Source: Rothia nasimurium
GTDB lineage: Bacteria; Actinomycetota; Actinomycetes; Actinomycetales; Micrococcaceae
Assembly (NCBI RefSeq): GCF_928382285.1
Contig: NZ_CAKMSS010000001.1
Coordinates: 310,001 to 374,000, forward strand
Length of the DNA: 64,000 nucleotides
Direction: 5' to 3'
Part shown: positions 8,278 to 16,867 of the stretch, piece after piece
Layout: the number at the start of each line of letters is the position of its first letter
How positions within the stretch are numbered: position 1 is the first letter of the stretch
Made by a program: the position numbers and the translations under genes
Notes under the pieces: model-generated
The model's input: the letters and a program-made list of their open reading frames with translations, nothing else
Told to the model about the DNA's origin: nothing
Databases searched by the model: none

Positions 8278-8316
8278 GGGGCGGACGCCTGCCGGTGGGG
8301 TAGGCGTCCGCCCCTT
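8278..8316. terminator. GCGGACGC-type hairpin between convergent genes
   Basis: GGGGCGGACGCCT pairs with AGGCGTCCGCCCC, followed by TTCTTTC. The arms are built from the over-represented word GCGGACGC and its complement. Confidence 0.75.
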
Positions 8317-8327
8317 CTTTCGTGGTG

Positions 8328-8495
8328 CTAGAGGGCGTCCTTGTGGTCGCTCTTAGTTCCGATTCCCCAGAGGGTAATGGCGGCGCTGATAGTCACAGCG
8401 GCCCACCAGAGGCCGCCCTGGCTCAGGGCCGTCACAGTGAAAATGAGGGTCAGTACCAGGAAGACATTGCCGATGAGTTTGCGGCGTGCGGTCAT
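8328..8495 (-). CDS. Small membrane protein (55 aa)
   Basis: This short gene encodes a 55-residue protein beginning MTARRKLIGNVFLVLTLIF. It has two hydrophobic segments (about residues 9-24 and 31-45), the second containing LWWAAVTISAAITLWGIG, and a charged C-terminus KSDHKDAL. AAAGG lies 6 bases before the ATG. It starts 24 bases after the stop of the symporter gene on the same strand, so the two are probably co-transcribed, and it could be an accessory subunit. I do not recognise a named family. Both ends are supported: ribosome-binding site upstream and terminator downstream. Confidence 0.68.
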   Translation of the reverse strand: MTARRKLIGNVFLVLTLIFTVTALSQGGLWWAAVTISAAITLWGIGTKSDHKDAL

Positions 8496-8519
8496 GGTGG
8501 GCCTTTCGTGAACTGGAGG

Positions 8520-9788
8520 TTAGTGGGCTGCTGCCAGGCTGCCGTCGCGCTCGTCGGCCTCGGGCAGGTCGTCCTCGTCCGCGCCGAAGGCCTTAGCAAG
8601 ACGCTCGGTGAGGGATGCGATAGCGGCGTCACCGGTGACGTTGGTGGCGGTGCCGAAGGAGTCCTGAGCCAGGTAGAGGGCAATCATCAGGGCAATCATG
8701 GATTCGTCGAAGCCCAGCATGGACTGGAGCAGGCCGATAGCGGTCATGACTGCACCACCGGGGACGCCGGGGGCGGCAACCATCATCAGGCCCAGAACCA
8801 GTACCACGGGAATCATGGCGGTGAAGCTCAGGGAGCCGCTGGTCATGTACACCACGGCTACCGCGCAGGAGGTAATGGTGATCATTGAGCCTGAGAGATG
8901 GATGGTGGCGCACAGGGGGATAGCGAAGTCCACAATCTTGCCCTTGATACCCACGTTCTTAGCTGAGGCTACGGTCACGGGGATGGTGGCGGCCGATGAC
9001 TGGGTGCCGATAGCGGTGAAGTAGGCGGGCAGCATGCCGCGCAGCATGGTGATGGGGTTGCGTTTAGTGGCAGCACCGGCGACGGTGTACTGGATAGCCA
9101 GCATGACCCAGTGCAGCAAGATGACCATGATGAAGACCTTGCCGAAGACCGCAAGAATCTGGCCGACCTGGCCGGCCATGGTCATGTTGGCAAAGACACC
9201 CACGATGTGGACGGGCAGCAGGGGGATAATGACGTAGCCCAGGAGCTTTTCGATGATGGTCTGGAAGTCCTGGAAGAGGTTCAGCATGTTCTTGCTGTTC
9301 AGGGCGGTGATGCCCAGACCCATGATGAAGGCCAGAATTAGGGCGCTCATGACCGACATGATGGGGTCAAGAGTGAATTCCAGGTAGCCGGCAGAGAGGG
9401 CTTCTTCAGGGTTCTCGAAGGCAGTGAGCTGCTGGCCCTTGAGGATGATGGGGTAAATGAAGTGGGCCACGGTCACGGCAAGGAAGCCCGCTGCAATGGA
9501 GGAGGTATAGGCCAAGCCAACGGTGGTGCCGAGCAGTTTGCCTGCGCCCTTGGCCAGTGAGCCGATACCGGGCACGATAAAGCCGATGATAATCAGCGGA
9601 ATCGCGAAGCTCAGGAAGGCGCTAAAGACGGTGGAGAAGGAGACAAAGAGCTGGACGACGAAGTCGGTGGGAACGGCTGTTCCCAGGGCGTCGTTGATGC
9701 CGGAGATAAGGCCGGGGGTGAAGGCACCGATGAGGATACCGCCGAGGATTGCGACGATAATCCACACGAGCAGAGGAATCTTCTTCAT
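8520..9788 (-). CDS. Dicarboxylate/amino acid:cation symporter (DAACS family)
   Basis: This 422-residue secondary transporter should import dicarboxylates or acidic/neutral amino acids with Na+ or H+. The N-terminus KIPLLVWIIVAILGGILIG is the first membrane helix. Family hallmarks are visible: the serine-rich re-entrant loop TQSSAATIPVT, the PGVPGGAVMTAIG second hairpin, and the cation/substrate motif GTATNVTGDAAIASLTERL near the C-terminus. About eight helices and two hairpin loops are expected. The closest named relatives are GltP, DctA and SstT; sequence alone does not decide the substrate. A 55-residue membrane protein gene follows on the same strand. Confidence 0.9.
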   Translation of the reverse strand: MKKIPLLVWIIVAILGGILIGAFTPGLISGINDALGTAVPTDFVVQLFVSFSTVFSAFLSFAIPLIIIGFIVPGIGSLAKGAGKLLGTTVGLAYTSSIAAGFLAVTVAHFIYPIILKGQQLTAFENPEEALSAGYLEFTLDPIMSVMSALILAFIMGLGITALNSKNMLNLFQDFQTIIEKLLGYVIIPLLPVHIVGVFANMTMAGQVGQILAVFGKVFIMVILLHWVMLAIQYTVAGAATKRNPITMLRGMLPAYFTAIGTQSSAATIPVTVASAKNVGIKGKIVDFAIPLCATIHLSGSMITITSCAVAVVYMTSGSLSFTAMIPVVLVLGLMMVAAPGVPGGAVMTAIGLLQSMLGFDESMIALMIALYLAQDSFGTATNVTGDAAIASLTERLAKAFGADEDDLPEADERDGSLAAAH

Positions 9789-9905
9789 GGGGTTCCTTGG
9801 TGTTGTGTGGTCTTGTGTGCGTTTGCACGGACTGTGTCAGTTTATCAGGACGCCGCCAGGGGCGCCCTGAGTTAAGGGGCGGACGCCGGGGCTAGGGGGA
9901 GATTG

Positions 9906-10334
9906 CTAGGACAGGTCGATGATGTTGTTGGTAATGCGGGCGGTAGCAATGAGCTTGCCAGCTTCGTCGCTGATATCAATGGCGTGGACGCAGACGGTGC
10001 GGCCCAGCTTGACCGCCCGGCAGGTCGCGGTGACGGTGCCGGAGCGAACCGAGCGCAGGTGGGTGATGTTCAAATCAACGCCCACAGCAGCCTTCTTCTG
10101 CTCGGCCACCGAAAGAAAGGCAGAGATAGACCCCAGGGTTTCTGCCAGGGCGGCAGAGGCGCCCCCGTGAAGCAGGCCCACCGGCTGGGTGTTGCCCTCC
10201 ACCGGCATAGTGGCGACGGTCAGTTCGGGGGAGGCTTCCAGAATCGTGATGCCCAGCTTCTGCGCCAGGGCCCCTGCCCCTAGCCGTTCAAGTATCTGCT
10301 GGTAGCGGGCGTCCTGCTCCCGGGTCTCGGTCAT
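9906..10334 (-). CDS. Hotdog-fold thioesterase, PaaI/MenI-like
   Basis: This 142-residue single hotdog-domain protein is expected to hydrolyse acyl-CoA thioesters. The conserved VGLLHGGASAALAETLGS segment carries the HGG motif and the catalytic acidic residue of the PaaI/YdiI subfamily. The C-terminal strand region includes the KLGRTVCVHAIDISDEAGK pattern. Possible substrates include 1,4-dihydroxy-2-naphthoyl-CoA (menaquinone pathway) or phenylacetyl-CoA derivatives; there is no menaquinone gene nearby to decide. The gene is divergent from polA with about 75 bases between starts. Confidence 0.85.
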   Translation of the reverse strand: MTETREQDARYQQILERLGAGALAQKLGITILEASPELTVATMPVEGNTQPVGLLHGGASAALAETLGSISAFLSVAEQKKAAVGVDLNITHLRSVRSGTVTATCRAVKLGRTVCVHAIDISDEAGKLIATARITNNIIDLS

Positions 10335-10409
10335 GGGTGCTCCTTAGAAAATAGGGGGAGATTGTCTGCCTTCAATCGTAGGGCAGGGGCAGGCGGTAGG
10401 ATGGTAGGC

Positions 10410-13232
10410 GTGATGACTAGACCTGAAACTTCTGCACCTGCACCCGGTAAGCTCATGCTCATTGACGGGCATTCCCTGGCTTTCCGTTCTTTCTACGGCA
10501 CCCCGGTGGATGTCTTTGTGAATGCTGAGGGCCAGCATACCAACGCGGTTCATGGCTTCCTCTCAACCCTGATTTCTCTGATTAAAAATGAGCAGCCCAG
10601 CCACATTATTGTGGCCTTTGACCTCTCCGGCGGAACCTTCCGCACCGAGGAATACGGTGAGTATAAGGGTGGGCGTAATGAAACCCCACAGGAGTTCTTT
10701 GGTCAGATTGAGCTGATTCAGAAGGCCCTGGCGGCCCTGAACATTCCTTCGGTGACCCTGCCGCGCTATGAGGCTGACGATATTGTCGCTACCTACACCC
10801 GTCAGGGGCGGGAGGCTGGCTTTGAGGTGCAGATTGTGTCGGGTGACCGCGATGCCTTCCAGCTGGTGACCGATACCGTTACTGTGCTGTACCCGGTCAC
10901 GACCGGCCCTACCAAGGGCATTCGCTACATGACCCCGGCTGCCGTCGAGCAGAAGTATAAGGTTGCACCTCACCTTTACCCCGACCTTGCTGCCCTCACC
11001 GGCGAGCAGGCAGACAACCTGCCGGGCGTGCCCGGCGTGGGCCCTGGCTTTGCCGCCAAGTGGATTAACGAATACGGCGATCTCAAGGGCGTGCTGGACA
11101 ACGCCGAGAAGATCAAGGGTAAGAAGGGCGAGGCCCTGCGCGAGCATATCGATGATGTGCTGCGCAACCGCCGCCTCAACCGCCTGGTGGACGACCTTGA
11201 CCTGCCGGTCACCCTCGATGATGCTGAGGGCTACGGCCCTAACGCTGAGGAGCTTGAAGAGCTCTTTGACTACCTAGAGTTCAACTCCATCCGCAAGCGC
11301 GTCGCTGAGCTCTTTGAGGGCATGCAGCAAGCTACACCTGCGGTTGAGATTGATATTGAAACGGTTGAGACCATCACCAGCGCGGACGACCTCACCGCCT
11401 TCCTGGCGGCTGCCCCCGAAGCGCTCGCGGCGGTTGAACGGTCGGCCGAAGTACCTGAACGCCTGGCGCAGGCCATCACCCTCTGGCCTGTGGTTGATGA
11501 GCAGGCCGGTGAAAAGGGGCTGGCCCACGGCCAGGCCCTGTACGGCCTCATGCTGGTTGCCGGTGCCCGCGCAGCCTACCTTGATGTTGAGAAGCAGGCG
11601 GACGGCGTCCGCACGGCTCTGCGCGACTGGCTGGGGGACGCGTCCGCCCCCAAAATCACCTTCGATGTTAAGCAGAACTTTAAGTCGCTAGACGCCTACG
11701 ACCTGCCCCTAGCGGGCGTTATCGAAGACCCGGTACTCTCCTCCTACGTCTGTGGCTTTATTCCCGCCGCCCGCCGCCGCGGCCCCCGCGAAATGCTTGA
11801 AGACCTGACCCGCGATTACCTGGGTCAGACCTACCCTGCTGCCCCCGAACAAGAGGAGCAGGGCGAACTCTTCTCCCTGGAGCCGGCTGTCGATACCGCC
11901 CGCCAGGCGCTCCTTGCCCGATACGTCCAAGAACTGGCCTACGCCCTGCACCTTGACCTGGTTGCCAAAAACCAGCTCGGTCTCTACGAAGAAATCGAAC
12001 TGCCGGCCGCGTCCGCCCTGGCCCGCATGGAAATTGCCGGTGTCGCTATCGACGCCAGCGCTATCTCAGACCTCAAGAGCTACTACGGTGAGCACGTCAC
12101 TCGCGCCACCGAAGCGGCCTACGAAATTCTGGGGCACGAGGTCAACCTGTCCTCGCCCAAGCAGCTGCAGGGCGTCCTCTTTGACGAACTAGGCCTGCCC
12201 ACCACCCGCAAACTCAAGAGCGGCTACTCTACCGACGCCGATTCCCTGCAGGGAATCCTGGGCCAGGTGGACCCCGACAGTCAAGGGGCCTCCTTCCTAG
12301 GCGAACTGCAAACCTACCGCGACTACACCAAGCTCAAGCAGACCGTTGAAGGGCTGGGTAAGGCAACCGCAGCGGACGGCCGCATTCACACCACCTACCA
12401 GCAGAATGTGGCTGCCACAGGGCGACTCTCATCCACCGACCCCAACCTGCAGAACATCCCGATCCGAACCGAAGAAGGGCGCAAGATTCGCGATGCCTTC
12501 GTCGTGGCCCCCGAGCCGGTCGACGGCACCGACTACACCACCCTGCTCACCGCCGACTACTCCCAGATTGAAATGCGCATCATGGTGCACCTGTCGGACG
12601 ATGAAGACCTCATTGCTGCCTATCAGGCGGGGGAGGACCTGCACCGCTTCGTTGGCTCAGAAGTATTCGGTGTTGCACCCGAAGACGTAACCCCCGAGAT
12701 GCGTTCCAAGGTCAAGGCCATGAGCTACGGACTGGCCTACGGCCTCTCGCCCTTTGGGCTCTCTAAGCAGCTGGGTATCAGCGTGGACGAAGCTACCAGC
12801 CTGCGCACCAACTACTTCCAGCGCTTCGGTAAGGTCGGCAGGTTCCTGCGCTCCATCGTGCGCGAGGCCCACAAGACCGGCTACACCGAGACCATGTTTG
12901 GCCGCCGCCGCGCCCTGCCCGACCTGGCCTCATCCAACCGTCAGCGCCGTGAAGCCGCCGAACGCGCAGCCCTCAACTCACCCATTCAGGGCACGGCCGC
13001 CGACATCATCAAAATCGCCATGATCAACATCGACGAGCGCCTTCGCCGCGAAAACCTCGCCAGCCGCATGCTCCTGCAGGTACACGACGAATTGATCCTC
13101 GAAGTTGCCGCAGGTGAAGAAAAGCTCGCCGAGGCAATCCTGGTTGAAGAAATGAGTGGGGCAGCCTCCCTTCGCGTCCCCCTGGACGTCCAGGTCGGCT
13201 GGGGTCGCTCCTGGCACGAGGCAGGGCACTAG
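10410..13232 (+). CDS. polA: DNA polymerase I
   Basis: This 940-residue repair and Okazaki-fragment-processing polymerase has three regions. The 5' nuclease domain (about 20-310) shows LIDGHSLAFRSFYG, YEADDIVATY, SGDRDAFQL and a helix-hairpin-helix PGVPGVGPGFAAKW. The middle region (about 340-530) is the 3'-5' exonuclease fold, but the catalytic DxE motif is not visible, so proofreading is probably absent, as is usual in actinobacteria. The polymerase domain has motif A ADYSQIEMRIM, motif B KAMSYGLAYGLSPFG and motif C QVHDELILEV. TAGGAT (10397-10402) lies 7 bases before GTG 10410, suggesting a leaderless start; ATG 10413 follows directly. Confidence 0.95.
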   Translation: MMTRPETSAPAPGKLMLIDGHSLAFRSFYGTPVDVFVNAEGQHTNAVHGFLSTLISLIKNEQPSHIIVAFDLSGGTFRTEEYGEYKGGRNETPQEFFGQIELIQKALAALNIPSVTLPRYEADDIVATYTRQGREAGFEVQIVSGDRDAFQLVTDTVTVLYPVTTGPTKGIRYMTPAAVEQKYKVAPHLYPDLAALTGEQADNLPGVPGVGPGFAAKWINEYGDLKGVLDNAEKIKGKKGEALREHIDDVLRNRRLNRLVDDLDLPVTLDDAEGYGPNAEELEELFDYLEFNSIRKRVAELFEGMQQATPAVEIDIETVETITSADDLTAFLAAAPEALAAVERSAEVPERLAQAITLWPVVDEQAGEKGLAHGQALYGLMLVAGARAAYLDVEKQADGVRTALRDWLGDASAPKITFDVKQNFKSLDAYDLPLAGVIEDPVLSSYVCGFIPAARRRGPREMLEDLTRDYLGQTYPAAPEQEEQGELFSLEPAVDTARQALLARYVQELAYALHLDLVAKNQLGLYEEIELPAASALARMEIAGVAIDASAISDLKSYYGEHVTRATEAAYEILGHEVNLSSPKQLQGVLFDELGLPTTRKLKSGYSTDADSLQGILGQVDPDSQGASFLGELQTYRDYTKLKQTVEGLGKATAADGRIHTTYQQNVAATGRLSSTDPNLQNIPIRTEEGRKIRDAFVVAPEPVDGTDYTTLLTADYSQIEMRIMVHLSDDEDLIAAYQAGEDLHRFVGSEVFGVAPEDVTPEMRSKVKAMSYGLAYGLSPFGLSKQLGISVDEATSLRTNYFQRFGKVGRFLRSIVREAHKTGYTETMFGRRRALPDLASSNRQRREAAERAALNSPIQGTAADIIKIAMINIDERLRRENLASRMLLQVHDELILEVAAGEEKLAEAILVEEMSGAASLRVPLDVQVGWGRSWHEAGH

Positions 13233-13563
13233 CAGGGCGGGCATAAGGTGCGCGGACGCCGGTACAACACACCCGGGCGCGGGGTAAGACCAACATCACC
13301 CCACTTTCCCGTGAACACGCGGTGAAAACGCCCACTAAACCATTGACCGGCACCCGCACGCGCCCTAGACTTGAATCTGTGCGTGTACAGTGCCCGCCTC
13401 GGCGTCCGCACGGCACCCGCACACCATATTGTCCGTATCAACGCTCAATACAGAGAACCATGCGGACCTTACCCCGCCCACAGCCACAAGCTACACCGCG
13501 GGACCCAGTAAGGCCTTGCCTGTATTGACCTAGAAAACTATCCATATTGGAGCCCTACTCTCT
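13233..13563. other. Intergenic region polA-rpsA
   Basis: This stretch of 331 bases has no supported gene. It holds single GCGGACGC-type words at about 13252 and 13402. It must contain the rpsA promoter and leader, but no hexamer pair stands out. No convincing terminator for polA was seen. Confidence 0.6.
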
Positions 13564-15024
13564 ATGAGCACCAACGTTCCCCAGGTTGCAATCAACGACA
13601 TCGGCAACGAAGAAGAATTCCTCGCAGCAGTCGACGCAACCATCAAGTACTTCAACGACGGCGATCTCGTTTCAGGCGAAGTTGTCAAGGTTGACCACGA
13701 CGAGGTACTGCTCGACATCGGCTACAAGACCGAAGGCGTCATCCCCTCACGTGAACTTTCCATCAAGCACGACGTAGATCCCGACGAAGTTGTTTCTGTT
13801 GGTGACACCGTTGAAGCTCTTGTCCTCACCAAGGAAGACAAGGAAGGCCGCCTGATTCTCTCCAAGAAGCGCGCACAGTACGAGCGCGCCTGGGGCGACA
13901 TCGAGAAGGTCAAGGAAGAAGACGGCGTCGTTACCGGTACCGTCATCGAGGTCGTCAAGGGTGGTCTTATCCTCGACATCGGCCTGCGTGGCTTCCTCCC
14001 CGCTTCACTCGTCGAAATGCGTCGCGTCCGCGACCTGGCACCCTACATCGGCCAGGAAATCGAAGCCAAGATCATCGAGCTCGACAAGAACCGCAACAAC
14101 GTTGTTCTGTCACGCCGTGCATGGCTCGAGCAGACCCAGTCAGAGGTCCGCTCAACCTTCCTCAACCAGCTCGAAAAGGGCCAGGTTCGTACCGGCGTTG
14201 TCTCCTCCATCGTTAACTTCGGTGCCTTCGTTGACCTCGGCGGCGTTGACGGTCTCGTCCACGTATCCGAGCTCTCCTGGAAGCACATCGACCACCCCTC
14301 AGAGGTTGTCGAAGTTGGCGACGAAGTCACCGTTGAGGTCCTCGAAGTTGATCACGACCGTGAGCGCGTCTCACTGTCACTGAAGGCTACCCAGGAAGAT
14401 CCCTGGCAGGCATTCGCTCGCACCCACGCACTGGGTCAGGTTGTACCCGGTAAGGTCACCAAGCTCGTACCCTTCGGCGCATTCGTTCGCGTTGAAGACG
14501 GCATCGAAGGCCTCGTCCACATCTCCGAACTCGCCGTTCGCCACGTGGACCTGGCAGAGCAGGTTGTCTCCGTCGGTGACGAACTGTTCGTCAAGGTTAT
14601 CGACATCGACCTCGACCGTCGCCGCATCTCCCTGTCACTGAAGCAGGCCAACGAAGGTGTAGACCCCGAGTCCACCGAGTTCGACCCCGCTCTCTACGGC
14701 ATGGCTGCAGAGTACGACGAAGAAGGCAACTACAAGTACCCCGAGGGCTTCGACCCCGAGACCAACGAATGGCTCGAAGGCTTCGAAACCCAGCGTGCAG
14801 CATGGGAGCAGCAGTACGCTGACGCCCAGGCTCGCTGGGAAGCTCACAAGGTACAGGTTGCTAAGGCTCTCGAAGCCGACGCAGAAGCAGCAGCTGCTGC
14901 CCCCGCGTCCGCTCCCGCTGAAGCTGCACCCACCTCATACTCATCCGAGAAGCCTGCCGAAACCGGCACCCTGGCTTCCGATGAGGCACTGGCTGAGTTG
15001 CGCAAGAAGCTGACCGGCAACTAA
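13564..15024 (+). CDS. rpsA: 30S ribosomal protein S1
   Basis: Ribosomal protein S1 binds mRNA and helps translation initiation. The 486-residue protein contains four S1/OB repeats, at about residues 33-105, 120-187, 205-275 and 290-362. They are recognisable by recurring GxVxxVxxxGxxVDxG-type patterns such as TGVVSSIVNFGAFVDLGGVD and GKVTKLVPFGAFVRVEDGIE. Four repeats rather than six is usual for actinobacteria. The C-terminal tail after about residue 380 is acidic and then Ala-rich and looks disordered. Codon use is strongly biased, as expected for high expression. A terminator follows. Confidence 0.97.
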   Translation: MSTNVPQVAINDIGNEEEFLAAVDATIKYFNDGDLVSGEVVKVDHDEVLLDIGYKTEGVIPSRELSIKHDVDPDEVVSVGDTVEALVLTKEDKEGRLILSKKRAQYERAWGDIEKVKEEDGVVTGTVIEVVKGGLILDIGLRGFLPASLVEMRRVRDLAPYIGQEIEAKIIELDKNRNNVVLSRRAWLEQTQSEVRSTFLNQLEKGQVRTGVVSSIVNFGAFVDLGGVDGLVHVSELSWKHIDHPSEVVEVGDEVTVEVLEVDHDRERVSLSLKATQEDPWQAFARTHALGQVVPGKVTKLVPFGAFVRVEDGIEGLVHISELAVRHVDLAEQVVSVGDELFVKVIDIDLDRRRISLSLKQANEGVDPESTEFDPALYGMAAEYDEEGNYKYPEGFDPETNEWLEGFETQRAAWEQQYADAQARWEAHKVQVAKALEADAEAAAAAPASAPAEAAPTSYSSEKPAETGTLASDEALAELRKKLTGN

Positions 15025-15048
15025 TTCTTTGAATTAGCCACAGCTGGC

Positions 15049-15085
15049 AAGGGCCCCTTTCACCTTCGGGTGGGAGGGGTCCTTG
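15049..15085 (+). terminator. Terminator after rpsA
   Basis: AAGGGCCCCTTTCACC pairs with GGTGGGAGGGGTCCTT around a TTCG tetraloop, with a short T-rich tail. Confidence 0.8.
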
Positions 15086-15138
15086 TCTGTAGGGTGCAAC
15101 GTGCGTGCGAGGGCGTAGAGGCGGGCGTCATGCCTATA

Positions 15139-15182
15139 GTTCATGCTCAGGCTAGGGTTAGTTAACCTTGCGTTAACCTTTT
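15139..15182 (+). promoter_or_regulatory. PHO-box-like direct repeats upstream of pit
   Basis: Two perfect GTTAACC units start at 15161 and 15172, 11 bases apart, and a GTTCATG unit starts at 15139, exactly two further 11-base steps upstream. Direct 11-bp repeats beginning GTTCACC are the binding pattern of PhoP in Streptomyces. The location, about 70 bases before a phosphate transporter, fits that role. Confidence 0.6.
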
Positions 15183-15250
15183 CCCCAGACTATTAACAGG
15201 GCTCAAATTTTGCCTTAAGACCGTATGAACACAACCTCAAAGGGGGACTC

Positions 15251-16867
15251 GTGGATTCCAGCGCGAATTCGGGTTCACATCTCGCAACCCCCGCGTTGCA
15301 ACGAGACACCACCGACAAATGGTGGCACCTCGCCTTCGGCGGCCTCATGGCTGTCTCACTGACACTCTTTACACTCTGGTCCCTCAACTACGTCGACCAG
15401 TCAGCTCGCACCCTCGTCCTTATCGCAGCCGTCCTCCTGGGTCTCTTCATGGCCTTCAACATCGGCGGTAACGACGTAGCAAACTCCTTCGGAACCTCCG
15501 TGGGCGCGGGTACCCTGACCATCAAGCAGGCCCTGCTCATCGCGGCTGTCTTCGAGGTGTCGGGCGCTGTGATCGCTGGCGGTTCGGTGACCGACACCGT
15601 GCGTTCAGGCATCGTCGACCTGGGTGCTATCGACCTGGACCCCATGCAGTTCGTCTACATCATGATGGCAGCCCTTCTGGGCGCAGCTATCTGGCTGCTG
15701 GTCGCCACCAAGATGGGCTGGCCCGTCTCTACCACCCACTCCATCATCGGCGGTATCGTGGGTGCGGCCCTGACCATCGGCTTCACCACCGGCACCGGCG
15801 GCATGGACATGGTGCAGTGGAACAAGATTGGTCAGATTGCCATTTCTTGGGTTCTTTCGCCGCTCCTGGGTGGTCTGTTCGCCTGGGTTCTCTTTGGCTT
15901 TATCAAGAAGTACATCCTGGGCTACAACGAGAAGGTCGATGCGGCCATGCTCGAAATCAAGAAGCACCAGGAAGAAGAGCGCGCAGCCCACACCCCGCAC
16001 GACGGCTTCCAGCGCATTACCGACTTGCAGCAGGACGCCTACTCCAACGCTATGCTGCGCAAGAAGAAGTTCAAGCTCAAGAAGCTTGACCCTGAGGCCC
16101 CTGAGAGCGAGTACTACCGCCAGGTGCACAAGCTTGACCAGAAGGCTAAGCGTGCTGACTCCCACCGGGCACTTGAGGTTTATGTGCCTATCCTGGCTGC
16201 CTTCGGTGCGGCTCTGATTGCAGCCATGCTGCTCTTCAAGGGTCTGGATAACCTGGAGCTGGGTATCTCGACCATGGGTAACGTCATGATTATGGTGATG
16301 GTTGCGGCTATCGCCTGGGTGAGTGTTTCAGTCTTCGCCCGCAGCCTGCAGAAGCAGGAACTCTCCCGCGCTACCTTTACCATCTTTGCCTGGTTGCAGG
16401 TCTTTACCGCAGCTGCCTTCGCCTTTAGCCACGGTGCCAACGATATCGCCAATGCTATCGGCCCCTTCGTGGCAATTCTTGATGTGCTCAAGACCGGTGC
16501 CATTGGCGACGAGGCCGTTGTGCCCATGCCCGCTCTGGTGGCCTTCGGTATCGCCCTCATCGTGGGTCTTTGGTTTGTGGGTCGTAACGTGATTGCTACC
16601 GTTGGTCACGGCCTGACCAAGATGCACCCCTCATCGGGCTTTGCCGCTGAGCTGGCCGCTGCCGGTGTGGTTATGGCTGCGTCTGTTCTGGGTCTGCCCG
16701 TTTCGTCCACCCACATCCTGATCGGTGCGGTGCTGGGCGTCGGTATCGTCAACCGCTCAGCTAACTGGAAGCTCATGCGACCCATTGCCCTTGCCTGGAT
16801 CATCACCCTGCCCATCTCAGCCGCTATCGGCTCGGTAGGTGTGCTGGCTATTTCAGCAATCTTCTAG
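15251..16867 (+). CDS. pit: Low-affinity inorganic phosphate transporter, PiT family
   Basis: This 538-residue membrane protein imports inorganic phosphate, probably as a metal-phosphate complex with protons. Both PiT signature repeats are present: GGNDVANSFGTSVGAG near residue 75 and SHGANDIANAIGPF near residue 395. The paired VSTTHSIIGG and VSSTHILIGA segments reflect the internal duplication. A lysine-rich cytoplasmic loop of about 90 residues (about 220-305) separates the two halves. The start is GTG at 15251, with AAAGGGGGA just upstream. PHO-box-like repeats lie in the promoter region. Its stop codon overlaps that of the convergent yigZ gene. Confidence 0.95.
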   Translation: MDSSANSGSHLATPALQRDTTDKWWHLAFGGLMAVSLTLFTLWSLNYVDQSARTLVLIAAVLLGLFMAFNIGGNDVANSFGTSVGAGTLTIKQALLIAAVFEVSGAVIAGGSVTDTVRSGIVDLGAIDLDPMQFVYIMMAALLGAAIWLLVATKMGWPVSTTHSIIGGIVGAALTIGFTTGTGGMDMVQWNKIGQIAISWVLSPLLGGLFAWVLFGFIKKYILGYNEKVDAAMLEIKKHQEEERAAHTPHDGFQRITDLQQDAYSNAMLRKKKFKLKKLDPEAPESEYYRQVHKLDQKAKRADSHRALEVYVPILAAFGAALIAAMLLFKGLDNLELGISTMGNVMIMVMVAAIAWVSVSVFARSLQKQELSRATFTIFAWLQVFTAAAFAFSHGANDIANAIGPFVAILDVLKTGAIGDEAVVPMPALVAFGIALIVGLWFVGRNVIATVGHGLTKMHPSSGFAAELAAAGVVMAASVLGLPVSSTHILIGAVLGVGIVNRSANWKLMRPIALAWIITLPISAAIGSVGVLAISAIF

